Both the position numbers and the translations under genes were made by a program. Positions 23,442 through 31,736 of a stretch of DNA of 64,000 bases are shown here, one piece after another (position 1 is the first letter of the stretch; the number at the start of each line of letters is the position of its first letter). The notes beneath the pieces were generated by a model. It was not told the DNA's origin. It did no database searches and saw only the letters and a program-made list of their open reading frames with translations. The DNA comes from SCGC-AG-212-J23 sp036406675. GTDB lineage: Bacteria > Pseudomonadota > Gammaproteobacteria > Burkholderiales > SG8-39. Location of the stretch: the NCBI GenBank assembly GCA_036406675.1, contig DASXAO010000084.1:72594-136593 (forward strand), given 5' to 3'.

Positions 23442-24401
23442 ATGAAAGCCTTCCGGTTCGCCTGCGCCGCGTTTTTCATTTTTTCCGTTTCGGCCCTTGC
23501 CGAGGACTTCCCCAGCCGCCCGGTCAAGATCGTCGTGCCGTACACGCCGAGCACCGGGGCCGACATCCTGTCGCGGCTGCTCGGCCCGAAGCTCGGCGAG
23601 CGCTGGAAAGTGCCCGTCGTCACCGAGAACAAGCCCGGCGCCACCGGCAACATCGGCGCCGAGTTCGTCGCCAAGTCGCCCCCCGATGGCTATACCCTGC
23701 TCTTCGTCGCCACGTCTTTCGGCACCACGCCGGCGCTGCAGAAAAACCTGCCCTACGACCCGGTGAAGAGCTTCGAGCCGGTCGCGTTGATCGCCACGAG
23801 CGGCCTGGTCGTGGTGGTGAATCCCCAGGTGCCCGCGCGCTCGATGAAGGAGCTGATCGACCTGGCGAAACGCGAGCCTGGCAAGCTGCACTACTCCTCG
23901 CCCGGCAACGGCGGCCCGCAGCACCTCGCGATGGAGCTGGTCAAGCTCGAGACCGGCATGGACATCGTGCACGTCCCGTACAAGGCGGCCGCCGGCGCGC
24001 TCACCGACGTGGTGGGCGGGCACGTGGACGCCACGGTGGCCGCGGTGCAGACCGCGCATCCGCAGGTCCAGGCCGGCAAGCTGCGAGCGCTCGCCGTGAT
24101 GAGCGCCGAGCGCTCGCCGGCCTATCCCGACGTGCCGACGATGAAGGAACAGGGCCTGCCCGACATGGAAGTCGAGACCTGGTACGGTGCCTTCGTTCCG
24201 GCCGGCACGCCGTCGCAGGTCGTGCAAAAGCTGAACGGCGACCTGAACACGGCGCTGCGCGACACGCAGGTGCGCGAGGCGATCGAGAAGCAGGGCATGA
24301 CGCCGGTGGGCGGACCTCCGCAGCGGCTGGGAGACCTCCTGAAGAGCGAGCTGCCGCGCTGGAACCGCGTCGTCAGCGCCGCGGGAATCAAGGCGGACTA
24401 G
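23442..24401 (+). CDS. Bug/TctC-type substrate-binding protein
   Basis: A 319-residue periplasmic binding protein with signal peptide MKAFRFACAAFFIFSVSALA. Family motifs are DFPSRPVKIVVPYTPSTG, TENKPGATGNIGAEFVAK, PPDGYTLLF, YDPVKSFEPVALI, HVPYKAAAGALTDVVGGHVDA and AGKLRALAVMS. It is divergent from the dioxygenase alpha gene and is 7 nt before a class II aldolase gene, suggesting uptake or sensing of a substrate used by these enzymes. Confidence 0.9.
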   Translation: MKAFRFACAAFFIFSVSALAEDFPSRPVKIVVPYTPSTGADILSRLLGPKLGERWKVPVVTENKPGATGNIGAEFVAKSPPDGYTLLFVATSFGTTPALQKNLPYDPVKSFEPVALIATSGLVVVVNPQVPARSMKELIDLAKREPGKLHYSSPGNGGPQHLAMELVKLETGMDIVHVPYKAAAGALTDVVGGHVDATVAAVQTAHPQVQAGKLRALAVMSAERSPAYPDVPTMKEQGLPDMEVETWYGAFVPAGTPSQVVQKLNGDLNTALRDTQVREAIEKQGMTPVGGPPQRLGDLLKSELPRWNRVVSAAGIKAD

Positions 24402-24408
24402 CAGGAAG

Positions 24409-25116
24409 ATGATTACGGAAGAGCTCTACGACCTGGTAGCCGCATACCGCATCCTCGCCGCGCACGGCGTGATCGACGCCTACGGCCACGTCAGCCTGCG
24501 CTCGCCGCGCAACCCGGAACGCTACTACCTCGCACGCTCCGTCGCCCCTGAATTGGTGACGGAGGAGGATTTGATCGAGTACGACCTCGACAGCAACGCG
24601 CTCGATGCCGGCGGCCGCGAGTCGGTGAACGAGCGCTTCATCCACGGCGAGATCTACCGCGCCCGGCCGGAAGTGATGTGCGTGGTGCACAACCACTCTC
24701 CGTCCGTCATTCCGTTCAGCGTCACCGGCGTCCCGATGCGCGCGCTGTACCACATGGCCTCGTTCATCGGCGACGGCCTGCCGAACTTCGAGATCCGCGA
24801 CGTGCGCAAGGGAACCGATCTCCTGGTGAAAGACGCGGCGCTCGGAAAAGCACTGGCCGCGACGCTGGCGAAAAAGCCCGCCGCCCTGATGCGCGGCCAC
24901 GGCTCGGTGGTGGTCGGCGAGACCCTGCCGCGCGCCGTGGGGCGCAGCGTGTACCTCGAGCAGAGCGCGCGCATGCAGATGCAGGCGATCGCGCTCGCCG
25001 GCCCGGCGGGCGACATCACCTATCTGGACGAGGCGGAAGTGCAGGCTTCGGTTGCGCGCCAGGACTTCTACCGCGCATGGCCTCTCTGGCGCGCCAAGGC
25101 TCTCAAACAGGCCTAA
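24409..25116 (+). CDS. Class II aldolase/adducin-family protein
   Basis: A 235-residue enzyme. Zinc ligands are His94 and His96 (VVHNHSP) and His164 (MRGHGSVVVG), the family pattern, with Glu75 in the NERFIHGEIY block. Family members are fuculose-phosphate-type aldolases or decarboxylases of hydroxy acids. It is in the same run as the Bug gene and the amidase. The substrate is unknown; aldolase or decarboxylase activity cannot be told apart here. Confidence 0.85.
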   Translation: MITEELYDLVAAYRILAAHGVIDAYGHVSLRSPRNPERYYLARSVAPELVTEEDLIEYDLDSNALDAGGRESVNERFIHGEIYRARPEVMCVVHNHSPSVIPFSVTGVPMRALYHMASFIGDGLPNFEIRDVRKGTDLLVKDAALGKALAATLAKKPAALMRGHGSVVVGETLPRAVGRSVYLEQSARMQMQAIALAGPAGDITYLDEAEVQASVARQDFYRAWPLWRAKALKQA

Positions 25117-25140
25117 TCAGGGACAGACCACGTTTCTTTC
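25117..25140. repeat. Family A dispersed repeat
   Basis: TCAGGGACAGACCACGTTT followed by a pyrimidine stretch, directly after the aldolase stop and 7 bp before the amidase ATG. The short gap means the repeat forms the leader and likely hides the amidase ribosome site. Confidence 0.8.
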
Positions 25141-25147
25141 TTCCTAG

Positions 25148-26539
25148 ATGTCTGAAGAACTCTGCCTGCTGAGCGCCAATGCCCTGCTCGAGGGTTATCG
25201 CACCCAGACCCTGTCGCCGGTTGAAGTCACCAAGGCGGTGCTCGCGCGGATCGAGTCGCTCAATCCGAAGCTGAACGCCTTCAACCTGGTCTCGGACCAG
25301 GCGCTCGACGAAGCGAAAGCCTCGGAAGCGCGCTGGGCGTCGGGGCAGCCCAAAGGCATGCTCGACGGCGTGCCGGTGTCGATCAAGGACCTCATCCTCA
25401 CCCGCGGCTGGCCGACGCTGCGCGGGTCGAAGACGATCGACCCGAAGGGCCCGTGGAACGACGACGCACCCGCGACCGCGCGGCTGCGCGAGCATGGCGC
25501 AGTGCTCTTGGGCAAGACCACCACGCCCGAGTTCGGCTGGAAAGGCGTCACCGACAGTGCGCTCACCGGCATCACGCGCAATCCGTGGAATCCGGGCAAG
25601 ACGCCCGGCGGCTCCTCCGGCGGCGCGGCGGTGGCGGTCGCCTGCGGCATGGGGCCGCTCGCGGTCGGCACCGACGGCGGCGGCTCGATCCGGATTCCGT
25701 CGAGCTTCACCGGGATCTTCGGCATCAAGCCCTCGTTCGGACGCGTGCCGGCCTGGCCGCTGTCGCCGTTCGGCACGGTGGCGCACGTCGGGCCGATGAC
25801 CCGCAACGTCGCCGACGCCGCGCTCATGCTGAGCGTGATGTCCCTGCCGGATGCGCGCGACTGGCACGCGTTGCCCTACGAGCCGCTCGACTACCGCGCC
25901 GGCCTCGACGCGGGCATCCGCGACCTGCGCATCGCGTATTCGTCGAACCTGGGCTACGCCGATGTCGATCCCGAGGTCGCTGCCGTCGTGCGGAGCTCGA
26001 TCGGCGTCTTCGCCGACCTCGGCGCCCGGGTGGACGAGCGGCATCCTGGGTTCGAGAGCGCGGGGCCGATCTTCCAGACCCACTGGTTCTCGGGCGCCGC
26101 GGCGCTGATTCGCTCGGTGAAGGACAGGCGGCCCGTGGACCCCGGATTGCTCGAAGTGGCCGAGCAAGGCGCGAAGATCGGCGCCGCGGAGCTGATGGAC
26201 GCGCAGATGAAGCGCGGCGCCCTCGGCACGCGCATGAACCTGTTTCACCGCGACTACGACCTCCTCGTCACGCCGACGCTCGCAGTGGCCGCGTTCGACG
26301 TCGGGCAGGAGACGCCGGTCAAGGGGCGCTGGACCGACTGGACGCCTTTCACCTACCCGTTCAACCTCACCGGGCAGCCCGCGGCCTCGCTCCCGTGCGG
26401 ATTCACCAAGGCCGGCCTGCCGGTCGGCCTGCAGATCGTCGGGCCGCGCTTTGCCGACGCCCTCGTCCTGCGCGCCGCGCGCGCATTCGAGACCGGCCGG
26501 CCGGTCGAGCTTCCGGATCTCTCTCGCCTGCTGCCCTAG
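25148..26539 (+). CDS. Amidase (amidase signature family)
   Basis: A 463-residue amidase. The Ser-cis-Ser-Lys triad is visible: Lys80 (VSIKD), the GGSSGG loop at 154-159 and Ser180 (GTDGGGSIRIP). It hydrolyses amides to acids and ammonia. No signal peptide is present. It is located with the class II aldolase and Bug genes; the substrate cannot be inferred. No Shine-Dalgarno sequence is seen because a dispersed repeat lies just upstream. Confidence 0.9.
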   Translation: MSEELCLLSANALLEGYRTQTLSPVEVTKAVLARIESLNPKLNAFNLVSDQALDEAKASEARWASGQPKGMLDGVPVSIKDLILTRGWPTLRGSKTIDPKGPWNDDAPATARLREHGAVLLGKTTTPEFGWKGVTDSALTGITRNPWNPGKTPGGSSGGAAVAVACGMGPLAVGTDGGGSIRIPSSFTGIFGIKPSFGRVPAWPLSPFGTVAHVGPMTRNVADAALMLSVMSLPDARDWHALPYEPLDYRAGLDAGIRDLRIAYSSNLGYADVDPEVAAVVRSSIGVFADLGARVDERHPGFESAGPIFQTHWFSGAAALIRSVKDRRPVDPGLLEVAEQGAKIGAAELMDAQMKRGALGTRMNLFHRDYDLLVTPTLAVAAFDVGQETPVKGRWTDWTPFTYPFNLTGQPAASLPCGFTKAGLPVGLQIVGPRFADALVLRAARAFETGRPVELPDLSRLLP

Positions 26540-26595
26540 GCGCGCGCACGGCGCTTGCTTGGGCTGTCGGGGATTTTTTCGAACGGGATAGCAAT

Positions 26596-27240
26596 ATGAA
26601 CATCGGCATCATCGGATCGGGCGACGTGGCGAGGACGCTGGCAGGCGGTTTTCTCAAGCACGGTCACGGCGTCGTGATCGGGACCCGGGACCTTGCGAAA
26701 CTGAAGGCCTGGGCGGCCGATAACCCTCGCGCCCGCGTGGGCAGCTTCGCCGAGGCGGCCCAATTCGGCAACGTCGTGGTCCTGGCGGTCAAGGGAGCGG
26801 CCTCGTCCGAGGCGCTGCACGCGGCAGGATCGTCCAATCTCGCCGGCAAGCCGGTCATCGACGCGACCAATCCCATAGGCGACGCGCCGCCGCGCCACGG
26901 CGTGCTGCAGTTCTTCACCACGCTGGATGAATCGCTGATGGAGCAGCTGCAGCGCGAATTTCCCGATGCGCGCTTCGTGAAGGCGTTCAACTCCGTCGGC
27001 AACGCGCGCATGGTGAATCCGCGGTTCGAGGGCGGAAAGCCGACCATGTTCATCTGCGGCAACGACGAAGGCGCGAAGAAAACCGTCGCGACGATCCTGG
27101 ATCAGTTCGGCTGGGAAACCGCCGACATGGGCAAGGTCGAGGCCGCGCGGGCCATCGAGCCACTGTGCATGCTGTGGTGCATTCCGGGCTTCCTGCGCAA
27201 CGAGTGGACTCACGCGTTCAAGCTCCTCAAGGCGGGCTGA
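26596..27240 (+). CDS. NADP-binding oxidoreductase (F420 reductase-like)
   Basis: A 214-residue protein with an N-terminal Rossmann motif GIIGSGDVARTLAGGF and the second-strand VIGTRD, typical of the NADPH-dependent F420 reductase/prephenate-dehydrogenase-like superfamily. Conserved elements include VIDATNPIGD and AFNSVGN. F420 itself is unlikely in a betaproteobacterium, so it probably reduces another small molecule. It is 56 nt after the amidase gene. Confidence 0.8.
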   Translation: MNIGIIGSGDVARTLAGGFLKHGHGVVIGTRDLAKLKAWAADNPRARVGSFAEAAQFGNVVVLAVKGAASSEALHAAGSSNLAGKPVIDATNPIGDAPPRHGVLQFFTTLDESLMEQLQREFPDARFVKAFNSVGNARMVNPRFEGGKPTMFICGNDEGAKKTVATILDQFGWETADMGKVEAARAIEPLCMLWCIPGFLRNEWTHAFKLLKAG

Positions 27241-27256
27241 TAGAATTGCCGCTGCC

Positions 27257-27640
27257 ATGGCCGACGCTGAAAGCGCACGGATCGCCGCCGCCGGGCGGCG
27301 CTTTCTGAGCCTGTTCGCGCTCAACGACGCCGCGAAGATCGCGGCCTGCTACACCGACGACGCCGAGATCCTGGCCTCGAACCGCGGGCCGATCCGCGGC
27401 CGCGACGCCATCGAGTCCGTGTTCAAGTTCACCCACCGCGCGGGGCACACCCTCGACTTCCAGACCGCGGAGCTCGACATTCATGGCGGCACGGCGATCG
27501 AGATCGGCACGTACCTGCGCCGGCTGCAGGACGGCTCGACGTTCGATCGCGGCAGGTACATCGTCGTCTGGAAGCGCATCGACGACGAGTGGAAGATCCA
27601 TCGCGACATGTTCACGAGCCAGCCGCGCGTAGCCGCGTGA
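27257..27640 (+). CDS. NTF2-like (SnoaL/DUF4440) protein
   Basis: A 127-residue cone-shaped barrel protein: an N-terminal helix (GRRFLSLFALNDAAKIAACYTDDAEIL), a central GRDAIESVFKF segment, and the strand pair GTYLRRLQDGSTFDRGRYIVVWKR and EWKIHRDMF. NTF2-fold proteins are isomerases, dehydratases or ligand-binding partners. It is 16 nt after the oxidoreductase gene on the same strand. Substrate unknown. Confidence 0.78.
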   Translation: MADAESARIAAAGRRFLSLFALNDAAKIAACYTDDAEILASNRGPIRGRDAIESVFKFTHRAGHTLDFQTAELDIHGGTAIEIGTYLRRLQDGSTFDRGRYIVVWKRIDDEWKIHRDMFTSQPRVAA

Positions 27641-27668
27641 GCTCGAGCCCGTGCCCGGTGCCGCCGAA

Positions 27669-27881
27669 ATGAAAGTCGACGGCGGCTGCCACTGCGGCAA
27701 CATCCGCTTCGCAGGAAAATAGGGACTGTCCCTGTTTTTTGAGCCCGAGCGATACAACCTGCGCCTGGGCACGATCCGGCAGCGCCGCGAGCTGCGGCCG
27801 TAGAGGCAGATCTGGTGCCGCTCGGCGTTCGACTGGGTGATGGAGCTAGGCCCGGTGCAGCAGTTCCCGCGCGAACCCTAG
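27669..27881 (+). pseudogene. GFA-family (CENP-V) pseudogene with repeat in the scar
   Basis: The start reads MKVDGGCHCGNIRFAGK then TAG; MKVDGGCHCG.IR is the N-terminus of glutathione-dependent formaldehyde-activating enzyme (GFA) proteins, with the first zinc CxC. After a dispersed repeat (27716-27740), 27741 onward reads EPERYNLRLGTIRQRRELRP, TAG, RQIWCRSAFDWVMEL, the C-terminal end of the same family. The middle, about 70 codons with the other zinc cysteines, is missing, and there are two early stops. The gene is dead, with the repeat exactly at the junction. Confidence 0.82.
27716..27740. repeat. Family A repeat (AGGGACTGTCCCT type) inside the GFA pseudogene
   Basis: AAAATAGGGACTGTCCCTG plus a T-tract. 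It is the same element as at 22114-22136 and supplies the first premature stop of the pseudogene. Confidence 0.85.
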
Positions 27882-28160
27882 GTACGCGCCCGCTGCCAGC
27901 GCCAAGACCTGGAACGCCGATACGGTGCCGGCCCAGGCGAGGCAGACCGCGGCGTTCAATTCGCCGACCGCCTGCGCCGCGCCGCTGACCGCCTTCTGCG
28001 AGCGCAGCCGCACGATGAGGAGCGTGCCGTCGACGCGCTGGGTCAGCTCGCCGGCGGGAAAGAACCGCTCGATGCCGCCCGAATCGGGCCCGAGGAATCT
28101 CTGGTATGCCGCCGCCACGTTGCGGTACGGACACACCGGGTAGCGGATTTCCTCGTACAT
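27846..28160 (-). CDS. Hypothetical protein
   Basis: A 104-residue reading frame that opens with ATG. It begins with MYEEIRYPVCPYRNVAAAYQRF and has a C-terminal hydrophobic segment near residues 72-95. Codon usage is GC-rich at the third position, as in its neighbours, but I recognise no family. Its 3' end overlaps the GFA pseudogene on the other strand. It may not be a real gene. Confidence 0.35.
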   Translation of the reverse strand: MYEEIRYPVCPYRNVAAAYQRFLGPDSGGIERFFPAGELTQRVDGTLLIVRLRSQKAVSGAAQAVGELNAAVCLAWAGTVSAFQVLALAAGAYLGFARELLHRA

Positions 28161-28280
28161 GCCGCTACCGTAGCGCCGGAGGAATTAATTCACCGGCACG
28201 CGGCCCGGTCCGCGCGTGGTCCGAACTGCCAAGTCACCTGCGCACGACAGCCCCGACAAAATCGCTCGGGGGCGACGGTT

Positions 28281-28309
28281 GTCGTCCCCGCGAAGGCGGG
28301 GACCCATTC
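28281..28309. repeat. Family B palindromic repeat (CCCCGCGAAGGCGGGG)
   Basis: GTCGTCCCCGCGAAGGCGGGGACCC: the arms GTCCCCGC and GCGGGGAC pair around a short loop. It begins two bases upstream of the peroxidase stop on the opposite strand. The rest of 28161-28280 holds no recognisable feature. Confidence 0.85.
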
Positions 28310-28310
28310 C

Positions 28311-29303
28311 CTACATCTGCGGCTTCCTGCCCGGAGGCGCGTAATTGGCGGGCACGTCGCCGGTGAGCGCCTCGAGGAACGAGACGACGTCGCCGACCGT
28401 GCGCTCGTCGAGCGTGCGCCCGAGCTGCACGCTCGCCATTACGCGCACCGCGCGCTCGAGCGTGTCGACCGAGCCGTCGTGGAAGTAAGGCGCGGTCTTC
28501 GCGATATTGCGCAGCATGGGCACGCGGAACACGTAGCGGTCTTCCTCCTTCTTCGTGACCGCATAGCGGCCGGCGTCGACGTTCTTCGAGCCCGTCTCCA
28601 GCCAGTAGTCCTTGACAATGCCGAACCTGCTCAGCATCGCGCCGCCAAGCTGCGGACCGTTGTGGCAGGCCGCGCAGCCGATCGAAAGGAACGCGCGCAG
28701 GCCCGCCTTCTGGCGCTCGGAGAGCGCGCCGTCGTCGCCGGAGAGGAAGCGGTCGAACGGCGCGGGCGTGACCAGCGTCGCCTCGTAGGCCTGGATCGCG
28801 AGCCCGTAGTTGCGCGTCGACAGCGGCTCCGCGTCCTTCGGAAACGCGGCGCGGAATTGCGTCGCGTAGTCGAGCTCGCGCAGCCGGGCGAGTCCCGCCG
28901 CGCGCGAGGGAAAGCCGAGCGAGCCGGTGAGCGAGCCCTCGGCCTGGTCGGCCGCATCCTTGCGGTCGGCGAGCCAGCGCATCGTCGGCTGGGCGACCGA
29001 GTTGAACACCGTGGGCGAATGCCGCGAGGTCAATGCGCCGCGCGCGTCGGGCGAGAACCGGCGCCGGTCCGCGCCCCAGTCGGCCGCGGGATGGCAGCTC
29101 GCGCACGCGGTCTTGCCGTCGAGCGAGACCCTGGCGTCCCAGAACAGCGCCCGGCCGAGCTCGACCTGCTGCGGCGAGCCTGGATTTGCGGCCCCGATCT
29201 CCGAAAGGATGCCCGCGGCGTCGCGCCGCAGCGCTTCGTCCGCGCTCGCTCCTGACGCGACCAGCGCCGTGAACAACGCCGCTCCGGCTATGCTCTGCTT
29301 CAT
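28311..29303 (-). CDS. Diheme cytochrome c peroxidase (MauG/CcpA family)
   Basis: A 330-residue periplasmic protein with a signal peptide (MKQSIAGAALFTALVASGASA). Two c-type heme sites are present: CASCH (N-terminal) and CAACH (C-terminal). GKTACASCHPAADWG and SIGCAACHNGPQLGG, plus PMLRNIAKTAPYFHDGS in the C-terminal half, are typical of bacterial cytochrome c peroxidases, which reduce H2O2 using cytochrome c. Its ATG is chosen at 29303, the start of the signal peptide. It shares a CATG with the divergent hydrolase gene. Confidence 0.88.
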   Translation of the reverse strand: MKQSIAGAALFTALVASGASADEALRRDAAGILSEIGAANPGSPQQVELGRALFWDARVSLDGKTACASCHPAADWGADRRRFSPDARGALTSRHSPTVFNSVAQPTMRWLADRKDAADQAEGSLTGSLGFPSRAAGLARLRELDYATQFRAAFPKDAEPLSTRNYGLAIQAYEATLVTPAPFDRFLSGDDGALSERQKAGLRAFLSIGCAACHNGPQLGGAMLSRFGIVKDYWLETGSKNVDAGRYAVTKKEEDRYVFRVPMLRNIAKTAPYFHDGSVDTLERAVRVMASVQLGRTLDERTVGDVVSFLEALTGDVPANYAPPGRKPQM

Positions 29304-29961
29304 GGTTTCCCCCTTGCCGCCCAATGCTACGGAGGATGTGTTTCAGTGGTGTATCAATGTCGGCGGTGAAGAAACATCGGCGGTCCTCGAGCCGGCGCTT
29401 GGCGGAGAACGTAAGGCGCTGTTCGTCGCGGGTCACGGCGCCGGCAGCCACATGAGCCATCGAAGCACGCTCAAGCTGTCGGAAGTCTTGCGCGGCCGGG
29501 GGTTCGACGTCGTGCGGTTCAATTTCCTCTATCGCGAGAAGGGCGGCGGCCCGCCCGACCGCATGCCGAAGCTTCAGATTTGCATGAAATCAGTAGTGGA
29601 GAAAGCTCGCGAGCACGTGGGTCCGGGCAAGAAACTCATCGTCGGCGGCCGCTCGATGGGCGGAAGGGTCGCGTCGATGCTCGCCGCCGAAGGCCTCGCG
29701 TGCGACGGCCTGTTCCTCCTCGCCTACCCGCTGCACCCCGCCGGAAAGCCCGAGCGACTTCGCGACGAGCACCTGCCGAAGATCAAGCTGCCGGTGCTCT
29801 GCTTCAACGGCACCCGCGACGCGCTCTGCCAAAAGGACCTGATGACGAAGGCGATCGATGGCCTCGGCTGGCAGATGCACTGGCTCGAGGGGAAGGACCA
29901 TTCCTTTCCCGTCACCGCCGAGATCGGCGAGCTCGCCGCGCGCTGGCTAGGCGAGCTTTAG
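29302..29961 (+). CDS. Tex30/KANL3-like alpha/beta hydrolase
   Basis: A 219-residue alpha/beta hydrolase of the Tex30/KANL3 group. Signatures are LFVAGHGAGSHMSH, VVRFNFLYREKGGGPPDRMPKL, the nucleophile elbow GGRSMGGR, GLFLLAYPLHPAGKPERLR, and the acid/His end FNGTRDALCQ and GKDHSF. The substrate is unknown. ATG 29302 is the longest start and overlaps the divergent peroxidase start; GTG 29338, preceded by GGAGG, is an alternative. The downstream space to 30070 is filled with repeats. Confidence 0.78.
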   Translation: MVSPLPPNATEDVFQWCINVGGEETSAVLEPALGGERKALFVAGHGAGSHMSHRSTLKLSEVLRGRGFDVVRFNFLYREKGGGPPDRMPKLQICMKSVVEKAREHVGPGKKLIVGGRSMGGRVASMLAAEGLACDGLFLLAYPLHPAGKPERLRDEHLPKIKLPVLCFNGTRDALCQKDLMTKAIDGLGWQMHWLEGKDHSFPVTAEIGELAARWLGEL

Positions 29962-29965
29962 TGGC

Positions 29966-30028
29966 AAAAACAGGGACAGACCACGTTTTTGTTCGGTTCC
30001 GTGAATCTAAAACGTGGTCTGTCCCTGA
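29966..30028. repeat. Family A inverted pair (BIME-like hairpin)
   Basis: Two family A units in opposite orientation. The arms CAGGGACAGACCACGTTTT (29971-29989) and AAAACGTGGTCTGTCCCTG (30009-30027) are perfectly complementary over 19 bp, with a 19-nt loop. This makes a strong hairpin between the convergent genes at 29961 and 30071 and may end transcription from both sides. Confidence 0.88.
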
Positions 30029-30037
30029 ATTACGCCT

Positions 30038-30065
30038 TGCTGGGTCCCCGCCTTCGCAAGGGCAA
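30038..30065. repeat. Family B palindromic repeat, degenerate copy
   Basis: GCTGGGTCCCCGCCTTCGCAAGGGCAAC resembles the intact family B units at 28281 and 58951 but its second arm has decayed. It is 10 bp from the family A pair, so the whole intergenic space is repeat DNA. Confidence 0.7.
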
Positions 30066-30070
30066 CTGCT

Positions 30071-31132
30071 TTAGGCGCCGTTCAGCTTCAGCAACTTCGC
30101 CGCCGTGCCGCCGAGGATGTCGATGCGCTGCGCGTCGGTCAGCTCGGGCGTCTTCAAAATATGGTCGACGGTGTTCTTGTCCCAGGGGAACGGAAAGTCG
30201 CTGCCCAGGACGAGCTGCGATGTCCCCACCTGCGCGGCGAGGTGACGCAGCGCCTCCGGCGTGAACACGAGCGCGTCGAAGTAGAGCTGCTTCAGGTATT
30301 CCGTCGGCTTCTTCTTGAGCGGCACCGCGGCGCAGCGGTCGGGGAACGTGAGGCAGATGTGGTCCGAGCGCGCCGCGTACGAAGGCAGGTAGCCGCCGCC
30401 GTGCGCGGCGCAGATCTTGAGGCCTGGGAAGCGGTCGAGCGTGCCTTCGAAGATGAGGTGCGAGAGCGCGAGCGTGGTCTCGAGCGGGTTGCCGATGGTG
30501 TTCTCCAGGCCGCCGTTGCCCTGCAGGCGGCTCTTGAGCTCGGCGGTGCCGATCGGATGGATGAACACCAGCACGCCGAGCTCCTCGGCCTTCTTCCAGA
30601 ACGGGTGGAACTTCGGGTCCGAGAGCTCGAGCCCTTCGACGCTGCCGCCGACGCCCGCGCCGCGCAGGCCGAGCTTCTTCACGGCGTGCTCGAGCTGCTG
30701 CGCGGCGAGATCGGGATGCTGCAGCGCCACCGAGGCGAGCGCGACGAACCGGTCGGGCTGCTTGGCCACGATCTCGGCGAGCTTGTTGTTCTGCACTTCG
30801 ATCAGCTTCTCGGCGATGTCGCGGTTGGCGCCGTACCAGTAGGCGTTGATGGTGAGCGCCTCCATGTCGATGCCCTGCGCGTCCATCGCCTGGATGCGCT
30901 GCTCCATCGTGGTGGTGAGCTGCGCGGGGCCGAACTTCCGACCCATCAGCGCCATCGCCTCGGGAAAGCCGACGTGCGCATGCACGTCGATGGTCTTCAC
31001 GCGCTTGCCGTTCACCACGACCTCGCGTCGGCGCGGCGCCTGCGCGTGCGCAAGCGGTGCTAAAGAACACCCAGTAAAAAACAAGCCGGCCGTAACGGCT
31101 GTCTGGCCAAGAAAATCCCTTCGCGTGGTCAT
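30071..31132 (-). CDS. Tat-exported ACMSD-like amidohydrolase
   Basis: A 353-residue amidohydrolase-2 family protein. It begins MTTRRDFLGQ with a twin-arginine motif (RRDFLG) and hydrophobic stretch, so it is folded in the cytoplasm and exported. Metal residues include DVHAHVGF (His-x-His), FIHPIG, AAHGGG and GSDFPFPW (acid). The family contains aminocarboxymuconate-semialdehyde decarboxylase and gamma-resorcylate decarboxylase, which decarboxylate rather than hydrolyse. The start has AGGAGAGG upstream. It is divergent from the cupin-SMP30 operon. Confidence 0.85.
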   Translation of the reverse strand: MTTRRDFLGQTAVTAGLFFTGCSLAPLAHAQAPRRREVVVNGKRVKTIDVHAHVGFPEAMALMGRKFGPAQLTTTMEQRIQAMDAQGIDMEALTINAYWYGANRDIAEKLIEVQNNKLAEIVAKQPDRFVALASVALQHPDLAAQQLEHAVKKLGLRGAGVGGSVEGLELSDPKFHPFWKKAEELGVLVFIHPIGTAELKSRLQGNGGLENTIGNPLETTLALSHLIFEGTLDRFPGLKICAAHGGGYLPSYAARSDHICLTFPDRCAAVPLKKKPTEYLKQLYFDALVFTPEALRHLAAQVGTSQLVLGSDFPFPWDKNTVDHILKTPELTDAQRIDILGGTAAKLLKLNGA

Positions 31133-31178
31133 CGATCCTCTCCTAGCCTCCTCGGGGCAGAACCGGCAAGATACAGCG

Positions 31179-31736
31179 ATGGCGATGACTTTGAAACCGA
31201 TCCGGCGAGTCGTCACCGGCAACGACGAGCTGGGGCGCTCCAAGGTGCTGTTCGACGGACCGGCGCCGAACGTGAACCCGGGCGCCGTGGCCGCGAGCGC
31301 CGCGATGACCGACCTCTGGGTGTTCGAGCGCTGCCCGGCGCCGATTTCCGGCGAGCGCGACGACGGCAACCTGCGGTTCAATTTCGAGCCGCCGCACCAG
31401 GGCGGGCACCTTCGCATCGTGCAGTCGGCCGGGAAGCCGCCCGGCTACGACCCGGCGACCGACAAGAGCGCCGTGCCTTTGCACGCGCCGCGCCAACGTC
31501 CCGGCGGCACATGGGACAAAGGCGGACAGAACGCCTTCAGCTCGCCGGTGCACCGGTCCGAGACGGTGGACTACGGCATCCTGCTCGAAGGCGAGCGCGT
31601 GTTGCTCCTCGACGACGGCGAGCACGTGATGCGGCCCGGCGACGTGGTGGTGCAGCTCGGCAACTGGCACGGCTGGAGCAACCCGCGCGAGGAAAGCCTC
31701 ATGGCTTTCATCATGATGGGCGCCGCGAAACCGTGA
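31179..31736 (+). CDS. Cupin-domain protein
   Basis: A 185-residue protein whose N-terminal block (KPIRRVVTGNDELGRSKVLF, then DGPAP) is shared with the next gene. The cupin part is DYGILLEGERVLLLDDGEHVMRPGDVVVQLGNWHGW. The usual His-x-His of motif 1 is missing; the final His aligns with motif 2. This short cupin class occurs next to catabolic genes and its function is unknown. It is the first gene of an overlapping operon (GTGA to the next) and is divergent from a Tat-exported amidohydrolase. Confidence 0.8.
   Translation: MAMTLKPIRRVVTGNDELGRSKVLFDGPAPNVNPGAVAASAAMTDLWVFERCPAPISGERDDGNLRFNFEPPHQGGHLRIVQSAGKPPGYDPATDKSAVPLHAPRQRPGGTWDKGGQNAFSSPVHRSETVDYGILLEGERVLLLDDGEHVMRPGDVVVQLGNWHGWSNPREESLMAFIMMGAAKP

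Noticed and set aside
26555..26590. GTCGGGGATTTTTTCG before the oxidoreductase gene, considered as a family A repeat
   Set aside because: It has a T-tract but neither the palindromic core nor the A-tract; the likeness is too weak.
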